From: Chloracidobacterium sp.
GTDB taxonomy: Bacteria; Acidobacteriota; Blastocatellia; Pyrinomonadales; Pyrinomonadaceae
DNA length: 64,000 bases
Direction of reading: 5' to 3'
NCBI GenBank assembly: GCA_016720705.1
Contig: JADKKB010000007.1
Location: forward strand, 992,001 to 1,056,000
The position numbers and the translations under genes are program-made. The notes beneath the pieces were generated by a model. The model was given only the letters and a program-made list of their open reading frames with translations, was not told where the DNA came from and made no database searches. Below, in pieces: positions 35,609-44,909 of the stretch (its first letter is position 1; each line of letters begins with the position of its first letter).

Positions 35609-37606
35609 ATGAAAATCAGAATATTATCGTTGGCGTTTATCTTATTGTTTGCCGTTGCGGCATATTCCCAGCCGTATTCGATCCAGCAATACCTGAATAT
35701 CAGATCCGCCGCTGCACCGACGATGTCACCCGATGGACGTGAGATGGCGTATATCACAAATGTAACCGGCACAAGCCAGGTCTGGGCGATGCTCTTGCCA
35801 TCCGGAAAACCTCGGCAGCTAACCAATTACGATGACAACGTCAGCTTTGTTAAATGGCTCGGCGACGGTAGCGGCATAATCTTTGGCAAGGCGAAGGGCG
35901 GCGATGAGAATACTCAGTTTTATTGGATGAAGCCCGACGGCACCGGTGTCAAGGCACTGACCGACTCACCGACCGTCCGGCATAATTTCGGTGAGGTATC
36001 CAATGACGGCCGTGTTATTTATTACGCATCGAATAGACGCAACCGCACATTTTTTGACGTTTATTCGATGGATATCCAAACGGGTGTTGAAAATTTATTA
36101 TTTCAGCACGACGGTAACAATAACATCGCGGCGGTCAACAATGACGGTTCGAAGATTATCGTTTCGCGAGACCGTATCGAATTAAGCCTAGATAACGATC
36201 TATATCTAATCAACACGAAGACCGGAAAAGAACAACTTTTGACGCCGCATAAAGGCTCCACACAGTACGGCGGAGTAAGTTTTTTGCCCGACGGCAAATC
36301 GCTCGTGCTCGGATCTAACGAAGGCCGCGAATTCTTCACACTTGCCAATCTACGGCTCAAAAATGCCGCCAATTCTGGCGATTGGAGCGATGCGAATCGT
36401 GAACTTAGATTTATCGATGGAGTGACGAATGACGTGTCAGGTATCACCATGGCCGATTCGCCGAGCAGTATCGCGTTCGCCACAAACCGCGAAGGTTTTT
36501 CGGAACTATGGCTCCAACCGATCGAAACGGACGGAAAACCGCTCATCACATTCTTTACCGGCAAACTGCAAAAGATAATGTTGCCGGGTCAGGGCGTGGT
36601 CAGTGGTATGACCATCGATCGCGGAGAGTCGAAACTTGCATTTTCGTTCAGCTCATCAAAAAGCAGTGGCGAAATATGGATCTACGATCTAAAATATAAA
36701 ACCCTAAAACAGGCGACCAACAGCGATCAGGCAGGAATCGACCCTAAATCGTTTGTCGCTCCGGAACTCATCAAGTACACGTCATTTGACGGGCGTGAGA
36801 TACCCGCTTGGTATTACCCACCGCAGGGTGTCGAATATCGTCGGAAGAAAAACAATTCGGGTCGCGTATTCGCCTTTTCCAAGGTAATCGGTGTTGTCGG
36901 CAGTCAGCGACTCTCCGCTTACAAGGTTCCTGTGATCGTCTCGGTCCACGGCGGCCCCGAAGGACAGGAGCGTCCCGGTTTTAATCCGCTTTATCAGTAC
37001 TATCTCTCAAGGGGTTACGCCGTGTTGGCGACCAATGTGCGCGGTTCGACCGGTTACGGAAAAACCTATACTCACCTCGACGACGTCGAGAAACGGGAAG
37101 ATTCTGTCAAGGATCTTGCCTTTGCGGCCGAATGGCTTAAGGCCAAGGGCGGTGCCGACCCGAAACGTATCGCGGTGATGGGCGGCAGTTACGGCGGATA
37201 TATGACGATGGCCGCGATAACCCTTTACCCCGAACTCTGGGCCGCAGCGGTCAATACCGTCGGCATCGTCAATTGGGAAACATTTTTAACCAACACGTCG
37301 GGCTATCGCCGGCGTCAGCGTGAGGTCGAATACGGTCGACTTGACCGCGATATCGAATTTCTAAGACGGGTCTCGCCGATCAAAAAGATCGATCGCATAA
37401 AAGCTCCGCTCTTTGTCATCCACGGCAAAAATGATCCGAGAGTGCCCTATACCGAAGCCGAACAGGTCGTCAAAGCACTAAAAGCCCGCGGCGCCGTTGT
37501 CGAGTACAAACTATACGACGACGAAGGCCACGGCATCTCCAAACTCAAGAACCGCCTCGACCTGTACCCGATGGTCGCTGACTTTCTCGACAAGCATTTG
37601 AAATAG
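35609..37606 (+). CDS. Exported prolyl oligopeptidase family (S9) serine peptidase
   Basis: A 665-residue secreted peptidase. It has a signal peptide (1-21), an N-terminal beta-propeller built from TolB/WD40-like blades (about 25-370) and a C-terminal alpha/beta-hydrolase domain. The catalytic triad is complete: Ser527 in GGSYGGY, Asp609 in HGKNDPRVPY and His641 in EGHGI. This is the dipeptidyl-peptidase IV/acylaminoacyl-peptidase type, likely acting on peptides in the periplasm. The ATG at 35609 is preferred over a GTG nine bases earlier because AAGGTGG sits at the right distance. A hairpin follows the stop. Confidence 0.92.
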   Translation: MKIRILSLAFILLFAVAAYSQPYSIQQYLNIRSAAAPTMSPDGREMAYITNVTGTSQVWAMLLPSGKPRQLTNYDDNVSFVKWLGDGSGIIFGKAKGGDENTQFYWMKPDGTGVKALTDSPTVRHNFGEVSNDGRVIYYASNRRNRTFFDVYSMDIQTGVENLLFQHDGNNNIAAVNNDGSKIIVSRDRIELSLDNDLYLINTKTGKEQLLTPHKGSTQYGGVSFLPDGKSLVLGSNEGREFFTLANLRLKNAANSGDWSDANRELRFIDGVTNDVSGITMADSPSSIAFATNREGFSELWLQPIETDGKPLITFFTGKLQKIMLPGQGVVSGMTIDRGESKLAFSFSSSKSSGEIWIYDLKYKTLKQATNSDQAGIDPKSFVAPELIKYTSFDGREIPAWYYPPQGVEYRRKKNNSGRVFAFSKVIGVVGSQRLSAYKVPVIVSVHGGPEGQERPGFNPLYQYYLSRGYAVLATNVRGSTGYGKTYTHLDDVEKREDSVKDLAFAAEWLKAKGGADPKRIAVMGGSYGGYMTMAAITLYPELWAAAVNTVGIVNWETFLTNTSGYRRRQREVEYGRLDRDIEFLRRVSPIKKIDRIKAPLFVIHGKNDPRVPYTEAEQVVKALKARGAVVEYKLYDDEGHGISKLKNRLDLYPMVADFLDKHLK

Positions 37607-37632
37607 CTTTCAAACTTGGCTGCACCGAAATA

Positions 37633-37670
37633 CCCGATCGTTCCGCCAAGCGGTGCGATCGGGCGATTTT
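37633..37670 (+). terminator. Hairpin after the S9 peptidase gene
   Basis: Outer stem CCCGATCG (37633-37640) / CGATCGGG (37656-37663) with an inner stem CCGC/GCGG, followed by CGATTTT. Probable terminator with a short T tract. Confidence 0.6.
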
Positions 37671-37752
37671 GCGGCGACAAAGGCGGGCTCGAAGGACATT
37701 GGCAAACCCGACCGATCATGGATACAATTAAGCTCGATTTTAGACAATTTAT

Positions 37753-39528
37753 ATGGAAATATATTTTCAGCTTGTTCGTGACGCGGCGGCGCTAAAAACT
37801 GCCTGCGAAGAGCTTCAGAATGCTAAATTCTTAGGCTTTGACGTCGAGACGACCAACCTTGACCCGTACAAAGGCGACCTCAGGCTGGTGCAGTTGAGCG
37901 ATGGTACTAATACAAAGGTTATCGACCTCAAGCCCTTTGCCGAACGCGGCGACCTTCGCACGTCCGACGAACTTGCTCCGCTGCGGGCACTTTTGGCCTC
38001 GACAAGGCAGACCAAGATCGCCCACAACGCGAAATTTGACACGAAATGGGTCCGCCATCATCTGGACGCGGAGGTCGGTGGGGTCTATGACACATATCTC
38101 GCTAGTATCCTGATATCGGCCGGTGAGGGTGAACGCCGACACGGCCTGGCCGATGTTGTACAGTACTTTCTCGGGCGAACGCTCGATAAGAGCGAACAGG
38201 TCAGCGATTGGGCGGCGGCCGAGTTGAGTCATTCACAGGTCGAATACGCCGCTAAGGACGCGGCTATTATGCCCGAAATTCGTGAAAAGCTTGAGGAACG
38301 CATCGTCTCTGACGGACTGACCGACGTGCTGAATCTAGAAAACGAGTGTGTAATGCCGATCGCCCAAATGGAACTGAACGGTTTTTACCTCGATCGGGAA
38401 CGATGGCGGGAGCAGCTCGACAAGGTTCGTGCTAAACAGAAGCGGACAGGCGACCAATTGCAGGATCTGCTCGCCGCGGGTGTTGCTCAGGCTTCGCTCT
38501 TCGGTCGTACGGAGATCAATCTCGACTCACAGGCTCAGGTCACCGATGCCCTTTTGAATCTCGGCGTGCCGGTGCCTAGTACAACGCGGGCGTGGGAATT
38601 GCAGCCGCTTGCCGAGAAATATCCCGTCGTAGCCAAATTGCTCGAATATCGCAGTGTCGCCAAGGCGGCACAGAGCTTTGGCGAGAATATACTCGAATTT
38701 ATCGAACCGAAGACCGGCCGGATACACGCTGATTTTCGCCAGATCGGAGCCCCGACCGGGAGATTTTCGTGCTCGAACCCAAATTTGCAGCAGATACCGC
38801 ACGAGGCCGAATACCGTCGTTGCTTTCGTGGACCTGAGGGACGCAAACTCGTCATCGCCGACTATTCACAAATCGAACTGCGGATATTAGCTGATTTTTC
38901 TGACGACAAGCAGTTTATCGGTGCATTTGAATCAGGGCAAGATTTCCACTCGGCCACGGCGGCACAGGTCTTTGGCATCAAGGCTGAGGAAGTTACGCCG
39001 GATCAGCGTTCGTTTGCCAAACGGCTCAATTTCGGCGTGGTTTACGGCATCGGCTCAGCACGTTTTGCGATGATGACCGGTCTCACGCAGTCTGAGGCTG
39101 AAAGCACGCTTCGCAAATACTTCGCGACCTATCCGAGGATGGATGAATGGCTTAGGGCACAGGCCAAAAACGTGATGACCGAGCGACAAACGCGGACGAA
39201 GAGCGGGCGATTAGCCAAATTCACATTTGATGAAAATGATCGTTCAAGCCTCGGAGCAGCTCAGCGGTACGCCAAGAATATGCCCATCCAAGGCACGTCG
39301 GCCGATATCTTAAAGCGGGCTTTGCGACTTTTGCACGACGACCTTCGCGGGACCACTGCCAAGCTTGTAAATATCGTCCACGACGAGATAATCGTCGAAT
39401 GTGACGCGGCGGAATCGGACGTGATCGTCACAAAACTAGAATCGGCGATGCTCCGTGCGGGGAGCGACTATATCAAAAAGGTTCCGGTCAAGGTTGACGC
39501 CCATATTGCGGACGAATGGACAAAATAG
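37753..39528 (+). CDS. Family A DNA polymerase with 3'-5' exonuclease, no 5' nuclease
   Basis: A 591-residue replication/repair polymerase. The N-terminal DEDDy proofreading exonuclease (about 5-185) has an intact active site: Asp30, Glu32, Asp96, Tyr165 and Asp169. The C-terminal palm has motif A DYSQIELR (Asp370), motif B RSFAKRLNFGVVYG and motif C VHDE (543-545). The 5'-3' exonuclease domain of E. coli Pol I is absent and the linker is short, so at about two-thirds the length of PolA it is a stand-alone Klenow-like enzyme. Whether another polA exists elsewhere is unknown. Confidence 0.9.
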   Translation: MEIYFQLVRDAAALKTACEELQNAKFLGFDVETTNLDPYKGDLRLVQLSDGTNTKVIDLKPFAERGDLRTSDELAPLRALLASTRQTKIAHNAKFDTKWVRHHLDAEVGGVYDTYLASILISAGEGERRHGLADVVQYFLGRTLDKSEQVSDWAAAELSHSQVEYAAKDAAIMPEIREKLEERIVSDGLTDVLNLENECVMPIAQMELNGFYLDRERWREQLDKVRAKQKRTGDQLQDLLAAGVAQASLFGRTEINLDSQAQVTDALLNLGVPVPSTTRAWELQPLAEKYPVVAKLLEYRSVAKAAQSFGENILEFIEPKTGRIHADFRQIGAPTGRFSCSNPNLQQIPHEAEYRRCFRGPEGRKLVIADYSQIELRILADFSDDKQFIGAFESGQDFHSATAAQVFGIKAEEVTPDQRSFAKRLNFGVVYGIGSARFAMMTGLTQSEAESTLRKYFATYPRMDEWLRAQAKNVMTERQTRTKSGRLAKFTFDENDRSSLGAAQRYAKNMPIQGTSADILKRALRLLHDDLRGTTAKLVNIVHDEIIVECDAAESDVIVTKLESAMLRAGSDYIKKVPVKVDAHIADEWTK

Positions 39529-39531
39529 CGA

Positions 39532-40359
39532 TCACCGAATGGTCGAGCATTGCCGCAAATCACCCGATTTTATTCCGATCGCGAAGTACTGCGCCCGCTG
39601 TGCCGCTGATCCATGTGTAAACGAATCGGGTACGACGTAGCCTTGGGTTCGTTTCTGGATCATATCATCGCCGACGGCCTGTGCTGCTCGGATCGCCTCT
39701 TCGATATCGCCGGTTTCGAGCCGGTTTTGCTTAGCGGCATAGTTCGCCCAGATGCCGGCATAGCAATCGGCCTGGAGTTCGAGGGCGACCGAGAGCCGAT
39801 TATTATTACCGGCCTGTTGCACCTTGTCCATCGTGCCGGTCAGATTTTGAATATGGTGGCCAAACTCGTGAGCAATGACATATGCTTGGGCAAAGTCGCC
39901 GGGAGCTTTGAATTCGCGGCGGAGCTCGTCAAAAAAGGCAAAGTCGAGGTACAGCTTATAATCGCCCGGACAATAGAAAGGACCGGTCGCCGCCGACGCG
40001 TAGCCGCAAGCTGACGACACTTGTCCGGTGAAAAGAACGAGTTTTGGATCCTGATATCGGACCCTTGCCTGTTGCGGCAATATCTGTTTCCAGGCGTCCT
40101 CGAGACTGCCCATAATTGCCCCGACAAACTGGCGGTTATCGTCCTGTCCAACGGGCTTGTTAGCGGCCACGCCGGGGTCAGCAACACCGCCTTGATTCGG
40201 CGCATTTTGTAACAGTTGACTAGGGTCGCCGCCGCACAAATAGATCGCGATCGCCAGGACCAAAACCCCTAAACTACCACCGCCGAGGGCGACTGTGCGA
40301 CCGCCCATACCGCGGCGATCTTCGATATTTGTGCTCTGACGCTGATCTCTCCAACGCAT
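39532..40359 (-). CDS. Neutral zinc metallopeptidase, YpfJ type
   Basis: A 275-residue membrane-anchored protein with one hydrophobic segment (about 22-42), then the zinc-peptidase domain with HEFGHH (His164, Glu165, His168). ELQADCYAGIWA, which supplies the third metal ligand, and SACGYASAATGPFYCPGD with a likely disulfide are also present. This is the KPN_02809/YpfJ family; its substrates are not known. It converges with the polymerase gene, whose stop lies three bases away. Confidence 0.88.
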   Translation of the reverse strand: MRWRDQRQSTNIEDRRGMGGRTVALGGGSLGVLVLAIAIYLCGGDPSQLLQNAPNQGGVADPGVAANKPVGQDDNRQFVGAIMGSLEDAWKQILPQQARVRYQDPKLVLFTGQVSSACGYASAATGPFYCPGDYKLYLDFAFFDELRREFKAPGDFAQAYVIAHEFGHHIQNLTGTMDKVQQAGNNNRLSVALELQADCYAGIWANYAAKQNRLETGDIEEAIRAAQAVGDDMIQKRTQGYVVPDSFTHGSAAQRAQYFAIGIKSGDLRQCSTIR

Positions 40360-40516
40360 AAGTTTCTACCCTCTCGGTCAAGTTGACCACACTATTGTGT
40401 CGCCTAATTTTAGCATTTTACGCAACGCACACGAAATTTGAGGGAATCGGCAAAGACGATGCGGCTCGCGGCTTCTGAATTTGCGTAACATCTGATCGAA
40501 TGACAGTACATAAATC

Positions 40517-40546
40517 TTGACAGAAGTAGATTTAGAGGATTATGAT
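40517..40546 (+). promoter_or_regulatory. Sigma-70 promoter of the HU gene
   Basis: TTGACA (40517-40522), an 18-base spacer and TATGAT (40541-40546). The gene starts 60 bases downstream with a strong AGGAGG ribosome-binding site. One of the clearest promoters in the window. Confidence 0.7.
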
Positions 40547-40605
40547 GCAACTGCGTTTTAGTTTCGGTTGACTCTCCCCGGGTTTCCAAAATTTAGGAGG
40601 AAATA

Positions 40606-40881
40606 ATGATCAAACTAGACATTGTAAATTTGGTTGCCGACCGAACCGGAGTACCGAAGCAGAAGGCTGAGCAGGTCGTCGATTCGCTGTTCGAAGCAAT
40701 GAAAGAGGCTCTCGCCAATGGCAAGCGCATCGAGCTACGCGGTTTTGGCGTTTTTGTCGTTAAAGACCGCAAACGGGGAGTCGGCCGTAACCCGCGAACG
40801 GGTACCGAGGTGCCCATCCCTGAGGGCAAGACGATCCGTTTTAAGCCAGGCAAAGAGCTTTCGGCTAAGGCCGTCAGCTAA
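40606..40881 (+). CDS. HU/IHF-family DNA-binding protein
   Basis: A 91-residue nucleoid protein that bends DNA as a dimer. It has the full HU fold with the DNA-binding arm around GRNPRTGTEVPIPEG and the C-terminal TIRFKPGKEL. An excellent ribosome-binding site (AGGAGG) lies just ahead. HU and IHF subunits cannot be told apart reliably here. It is monocistronic behind its own promoter. Confidence 0.93.
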   Translation: MIKLDIVNLVADRTGVPKQKAEQVVDSLFEAMKEALANGKRIELRGFGVFVVKDRKRGVGRNPRTGTEVPIPEGKTIRFKPGKELSAKAVS

Positions 40882-40962
40882 CGGCCAAACATAGATATTT
40901 AGAATTTTAGGGTCGTAGAAAAACCGGGCCGCACGCCCGCTCTCCGCGACCTATATTTGTGA

Positions 40963-41991
40963 ATGACCGAAGAAGATAGTTTTGAATCACCGGCCTTAGT
41001 GGAACGCACAGCAATGCGCCCGACAGCCCGAACTTGGGTCAAGCACTTAATTCTGCTGCTGATCACTCTCTGCACCGCAACGATCGCCGGCGTGCTTTAT
41101 CCTTTTGGAAGCAGTGCAAATTTTATCGCGGGCGACCCGCAGACGGCGGGCGAGGCGTGGACGTTTTTTCAGACGTTACCGGTCGCATACGCGGTAATGA
41201 TCTACAAGACGGTCACCGACCTTTTCGTCGTTGACGGCCTGCTGTTTGAGGGATTGAGCTTTTCAGTATCGCTTTTGTTCATCCTAATCTCGCACGAGAT
41301 GGGTCACTATATCGCGTGTCGGATCTATAAGGTCGATGCGACATTGCCGTACTTTCTTCCGACGCCGCCGATGATCGGCCCGGCCGGCACGTTTGGGGCA
41401 TTTATCAAGATAATGTCGCCGATGCCGTCAAGAAGGGCCGTGTTTGATATCGGCGTCGCAGGGCCGATAGCCGGATTTATTGCATTAATTCCCGTTGCAT
41501 TGATCGGTCTCGCGACTATGAAGGTCGCCTCGCCGGCGCAAATAGCGTTTTCGACCGGCGGACTGACGTTCTCGGACCCACTCCTGTTTAGGTTTCTGGC
41601 GTTTCTATTTGGTATCGATCTGAAATTTGGAATAGGTAATTCGTTTTATTTTGCGGCCTGGATCGGCTTACTGGTAACGGCGCTCAATCTAATACCGTCA
41701 GGCCAACTCGACGGCGGACACGCCATTTATGCCGCCTTGGGCAAAAGGGTCCATTTCTGGACCGGCCGCATCGCTTTCGCTGCAATGGCAACGCTGTCTG
41801 TCCTTGGGATGTATCTCTACAGCAGCCCAAGCGGATTTCTATTCGCTATCATACTCGCCGTTATGATGCGGGTAAAACATCCGGAGCCCTTTGATTTAAC
41901 CCCGCTCGATACAAAACGTAAGGTGATCGCGATCTTGACGCTATTGATCTTTGCCCTGTGCTTTGTGCCGTTTCCGATACAAATCAATTAG
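40963..41991 (+). CDS. Site-2-type (M50) membrane zinc protease
   Basis: A 342-residue intramembrane metalloprotease with multiple membrane helices. The zinc site HEMGH (111-115) lies in one helix and the third ligand in LIPSGQLDGGH (Asp250) in another. The PMPSRRAVFDIGVAGPIAGF segment is typical of the plant EGY/bacterial M50 branch. There is no PDZ domain. Its 3' end overlaps the convergent gene at 41984 by eight bases. The substrate is unknown; relatives cleave membrane-bound regulators. Confidence 0.88.
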   Translation: MTEEDSFESPALVERTAMRPTARTWVKHLILLLITLCTATIAGVLYPFGSSANFIAGDPQTAGEAWTFFQTLPVAYAVMIYKTVTDLFVVDGLLFEGLSFSVSLLFILISHEMGHYIACRIYKVDATLPYFLPTPPMIGPAGTFGAFIKIMSPMPSRRAVFDIGVAGPIAGFIALIPVALIGLATMKVASPAQIAFSTGGLTFSDPLLFRFLAFLFGIDLKFGIGNSFYFAAWIGLLVTALNLIPSGQLDGGHAIYAALGKRVHFWTGRIAFAAMATLSVLGMYLYSSPSGFLFAIILAVMMRVKHPEPFDLTPLDTKRKVIAILTLLIFALCFVPFPIQIN

Positions 41992-42961
41992 CGGCCGGGA
42001 GCAGGCCTTTGACCTCCCGGACGAGATCCTCGACGTCTTCCTGGCCGTCAAGAGCGATCATAAAGAAATCGTAACTTGTCTTAAAGCAGACCATTCCATT
42101 ACCGAAGAACCAAACGCCTTCGAGCAGTGGGTTGCCGCCGATTATCGAGCCAATAGGAAAACCTGTAATATTTTTGGGGTTGAGGACATTCGTGAGCATA
42201 ACAGCACCGGAGGCGAACGAAAACGCTCCGAGGAGCGGTGCTCCGATCCGGCGGGCAATGTCCCGCTCGAACTTGATACGCTCCGCATCGGCCTCAGACA
42301 GATGGCCTTTTGCTATCAACTCTTCACGACGAGAGAGGTAACCGTCAAACTCATCGGCGAGCTTTTTGACCGACCAGGTCGGAATCGACGAATTGAGCAG
42401 CCAATGTGAACTGATGCCGGTAAAGACGACCCCGAGTCCTGCCCCGATCGCCATCGAGACGCCGGTCGCGGCCGCACGCACCGGATCGTCCTTAGCCCAA
42501 TCCGCTGCCTTCTGAAGTGATCGCAGGGCCGAATCGATAGTTCCGCTCAGGCTAGCCCCAAAACCGACAACCTTTGTCACTCGCTTAGCGTTGGTCTCGA
42601 CCGTATCTCGTGCATCGTCAAAGATATCGCCGGCCTTTCCGGCAACATCTACGACGACCCCACCGGCTTTTTCACTGACTCCGACCGCTACATCGCGCAC
42701 GGGTTCGCTCACATTCCACGCGGTCTTGGCGGTGTCTGTTGCCGCACTGATGACGTCCTCAGCGACCCTCACGGCCTGCCTGCCGACCTCGGACTTCTCA
42801 GCTTCGGTCTTTAGGCGTTCGGTTCCTTTTTGTGCGGTCTCGACGACCACGCGAGCACCATCTTCGATCTTTTCCTTCAGGCCGAGTTGGGCATCGATCT
42901 CCTCTAGCTTTTCAGTCGCTCGTTTCTGCCAACGGTCAAATCTTTCTTTGTATTCGCTCAT
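41984..42961 (-). CDS. Helical protein with membrane segments, unknown
   Basis: A 325-residue protein I cannot assign. The N-terminal half (1-150) is a string of Ala/Val/Lys/Glu-rich amphipathic helices with recurring units such as AGGVVVDVAGKAGDIFDDA, resembling apolipoprotein- or LEA-like repeats. A glycine-rich hydrophobic segment (about 167-190) is followed by a polar stretch and two further hydrophobic segments (about 240-262 and 268-300). It may associate with membranes or lipid surfaces; that is inference from composition only. Confidence 0.6.
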   Translation of the reverse strand: MSEYKERFDRWQKRATEKLEEIDAQLGLKEKIEDGARVVVETAQKGTERLKTEAEKSEVGRQAVRVAEDVISAATDTAKTAWNVSEPVRDVAVGVSEKAGGVVVDVAGKAGDIFDDARDTVETNAKRVTKVVGFGASLSGTIDSALRSLQKAADWAKDDPVRAAATGVSMAIGAGLGVVFTGISSHWLLNSSIPTWSVKKLADEFDGYLSRREELIAKGHLSEADAERIKFERDIARRIGAPLLGAFSFASGAVMLTNVLNPKNITGFPIGSIIGGNPLLEGVWFFGNGMVCFKTSYDFFMIALDGQEDVEDLVREVKGLLPAAN

Positions 42962-43143
42962 AATTCTATTTTTTCATCCCTGATCGCGGATATTTTGAAT
43001 ACGACAGCCGCTTGTCAATTGTTCGGTCTCTCACTAGATTGATAATACAACGATATTTGCGGTTTGAGGTCAGATTTTTGTCGACGCGGACGTTTTCGAC
43101 GTTCACCGCGTTTATGCTAATCTTTGGGTCTGGAACAAAGACA

Positions 43144-43350
43144 ATGCCAATAGTTAAGTGTCCGCATTGCGGTAAAGAGGTAGAGTTTACAGGTAACGAA
43201 TTTCGGCCGTTTTGCTCCGAAAGATGTAAAATGCTCGACTTTGGAGCGTGGGCGGATGGGGAATATTCCTTGCCGACTGAAACGTCCGAGTTAAGCGAAG
43301 AGGACATCGATCAGATCGAGGCGGCCAACAACGATAGGAGCCGACGATGA
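43144..43350 (+). CDS. yacG: DNA gyrase inhibitor / zinc-binding protein YacG
   Basis: A 68-residue zinc-ribbon protein with CPHCGK at the N-terminus and CSERCKMLDFGAWADGEYSL after it. These are the four cysteine ligands and the signature tail of YacG, which binds GyrB and inhibits DNA gyrase. The ATG at 43144 matches the family's start; the in-frame sequence upstream to 43012 is not conserved in type. The stop overlaps the next gene by four bases. Confidence 0.9.
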   Translation: MPIVKCPHCGKEVEFTGNEFRPFCSERCKMLDFGAWADGEYSLPTETSELSEEDIDQIEAANNDRSRR

Positions 43351-43610
43351 TATTTCCTGCCTTATTTTTTGACGTTGCCCCGTCTGCCGGCGGCATCGCG
43401 GTCTTTGCCGCTGTTGCATTCTTTTTTGTATTAGCATCCGTCGCGTTCTTTGCCTTTAAGATGCTGAGAAGGTCGGTCAAGATGGCATTTCGAGTGGTAG
43501 TAGCCATAATTATTCTTTTGATCGGGGTCGCCGGCAGTCTGACTTTTTGGTGGCTTGGGTCGCGTGCTCCGGCACGCCCCGAACGCCCTGCCCGAATACA
43601 GCCCAAATAG
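43347..43610 (+). CDS. Small two-helix membrane protein, unknown
   Basis: An 87-residue protein with two hydrophobic segments (about 13-38 and 48-70) and a Pro/Arg-rich tail. No family is recognised. AGGAG lies well placed and the ATG overlaps the yacG stop (ATGA), so translation is coupled. An MFS transporter gene follows 17 bases later. Confidence 0.6.
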   Translation: MIFPALFFDVAPSAGGIAVFAAVAFFFVLASVAFFAFKMLRRSVKMAFRVVVAIIILLIGVAGSLTFWWLGSRAPARPERPARIQPK

Positions 43611-43627
43611 CTTCTAATTTCTAATAA

Positions 43628-44875
43628 ATGGCGAGTCCCGATGAAGGCGAAAAGCAACCGCGATGGAAACGGTATTTTCAACTACCGCGAAATGTACTTG
43701 CGTTGAGCTTTGTCGCCCTCCTAAACGACACGTCGAGCGAGATCATCTACCCACTGCTTCCCGCCTTTCTTGCCCTGACACTGGGCGCCTCACCTTTTGC
43801 GATCGGCCTTATCGAGGGATTTGCGGAATCTTTAGCAAGCATATTAAAGCTATTTTCAGGATACTTGAGTGATCGGTTGAACACTCGTAAATGGCCCGTT
43901 TTTGCCGGATACACACTTGCTGCAATAATGCGGCCGCTGCTCGCACTCGTAACGACTTGGCCACAAGTGCTCGTCGTGAGAATGGGCGATCGCGTCGGCA
44001 AGGGTATTCGCGGAGCACCGCGGGACGCACTTCTCGCGGCAAGCGTCGAACCGTCCGAACGCGGATTTGCGTTTGGATTCAATCGTGCCGCTGATCATTT
44101 TGGTGCGATACTGGGCCCGATCGTCGCATACCTATTGATGTCGTATTTTGCTGCGGACCCGATGAACCCGTCGGCCGTGGAGTTTCAGAGTGTCTTTTGG
44201 TTTGCTTCGCTCCCTGTCGTTTTCGGACTATTTGTTGTTTTCTTTTTTGTTCGGGATGATACTGCCACGGTCGTGGCAAACGGATCGCAGGTTAGATTGT
44301 CTCTACGCGGATTTGACCCGAATTTTAAGCGATTTCTGTTCATCATAGCGGTATTCACACTTTCAAACTCGACCGATGCGTTTCTTTTACTACGTGCAGA
44401 GCAGGCCGGAATTTCGCCGGCAGTGCTTCCACTAGTCTGGATGACGTTGCATTTCAGTAAGGTCGGTTTTTCCCTGATCGGCGGCGAGCTCTCCGATCGC
44501 ATCGGCCGGAAGAAACTGATCTTTGCGGGTTGGTTGGTATATGCACTCGTTTATTTGGGATTTGCGTTTGCCGATACACCTTGGCACGCTTGGGTCCTGT
44601 TTATCGTTTACGGAGTGTATTTTGGCTTTACTGAGGGTGTTGAGAAAGCGATGGTTGCCGATATGGTTGGCGCGGAGAAGCGTGGAACCGCCTTCGGCCT
44701 TTATAATCTTGCGTTCGGCATAACTGTGTTTCCGGCGTCACTGATATTTGGGCTGATCTGGAATAATTTCGGAGCGCCAAATGCATTTATTTTCAGCTCA
44801 TTCATTTCTTTGATCGCAGCATTGATGCTGTTCACGGTCCGCCCGCGGGAGCTTAAAATGGCCGAGTCGGTATAA
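43628..44875 (+). CDS. MFS transporter
   Basis: A 415-residue secondary transporter with about twelve hydrophobic helices. It carries the MFS motif DRVGKGIRGAPRDALLA between helices 4 and 5 and GGELSDRIGRKKLI between helices 8 and 9, with LSDRLNTRK after helix 2. The subgroup resembles uncharacterised bacterial exporters with the VGKGIRGAPRD signature. The transported compound is unknown. It converges with the M48 peptidase gene. Confidence 0.88.
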   Translation: MASPDEGEKQPRWKRYFQLPRNVLALSFVALLNDTSSEIIYPLLPAFLALTLGASPFAIGLIEGFAESLASILKLFSGYLSDRLNTRKWPVFAGYTLAAIMRPLLALVTTWPQVLVVRMGDRVGKGIRGAPRDALLAASVEPSERGFAFGFNRAADHFGAILGPIVAYLLMSYFAADPMNPSAVEFQSVFWFASLPVVFGLFVVFFFVRDDTATVVANGSQVRLSLRGFDPNFKRFLFIIAVFTLSNSTDAFLLLRAEQAGISPAVLPLVWMTLHFSKVGFSLIGGELSDRIGRKKLIFAGWLVYALVYLGFAFADTPWHAWVLFIVYGVYFGFTEGVEKAMVADMVGAEKRGTAFGLYNLAFGITVFPASLIFGLIWNNFGAPNAFIFSSFISLIAALMLFTVRPRELKMAESV

Positions 44876-44909
44876 TTACCGCTCGGCCGCTGATCGATCG
44901 GAGGCTCAA

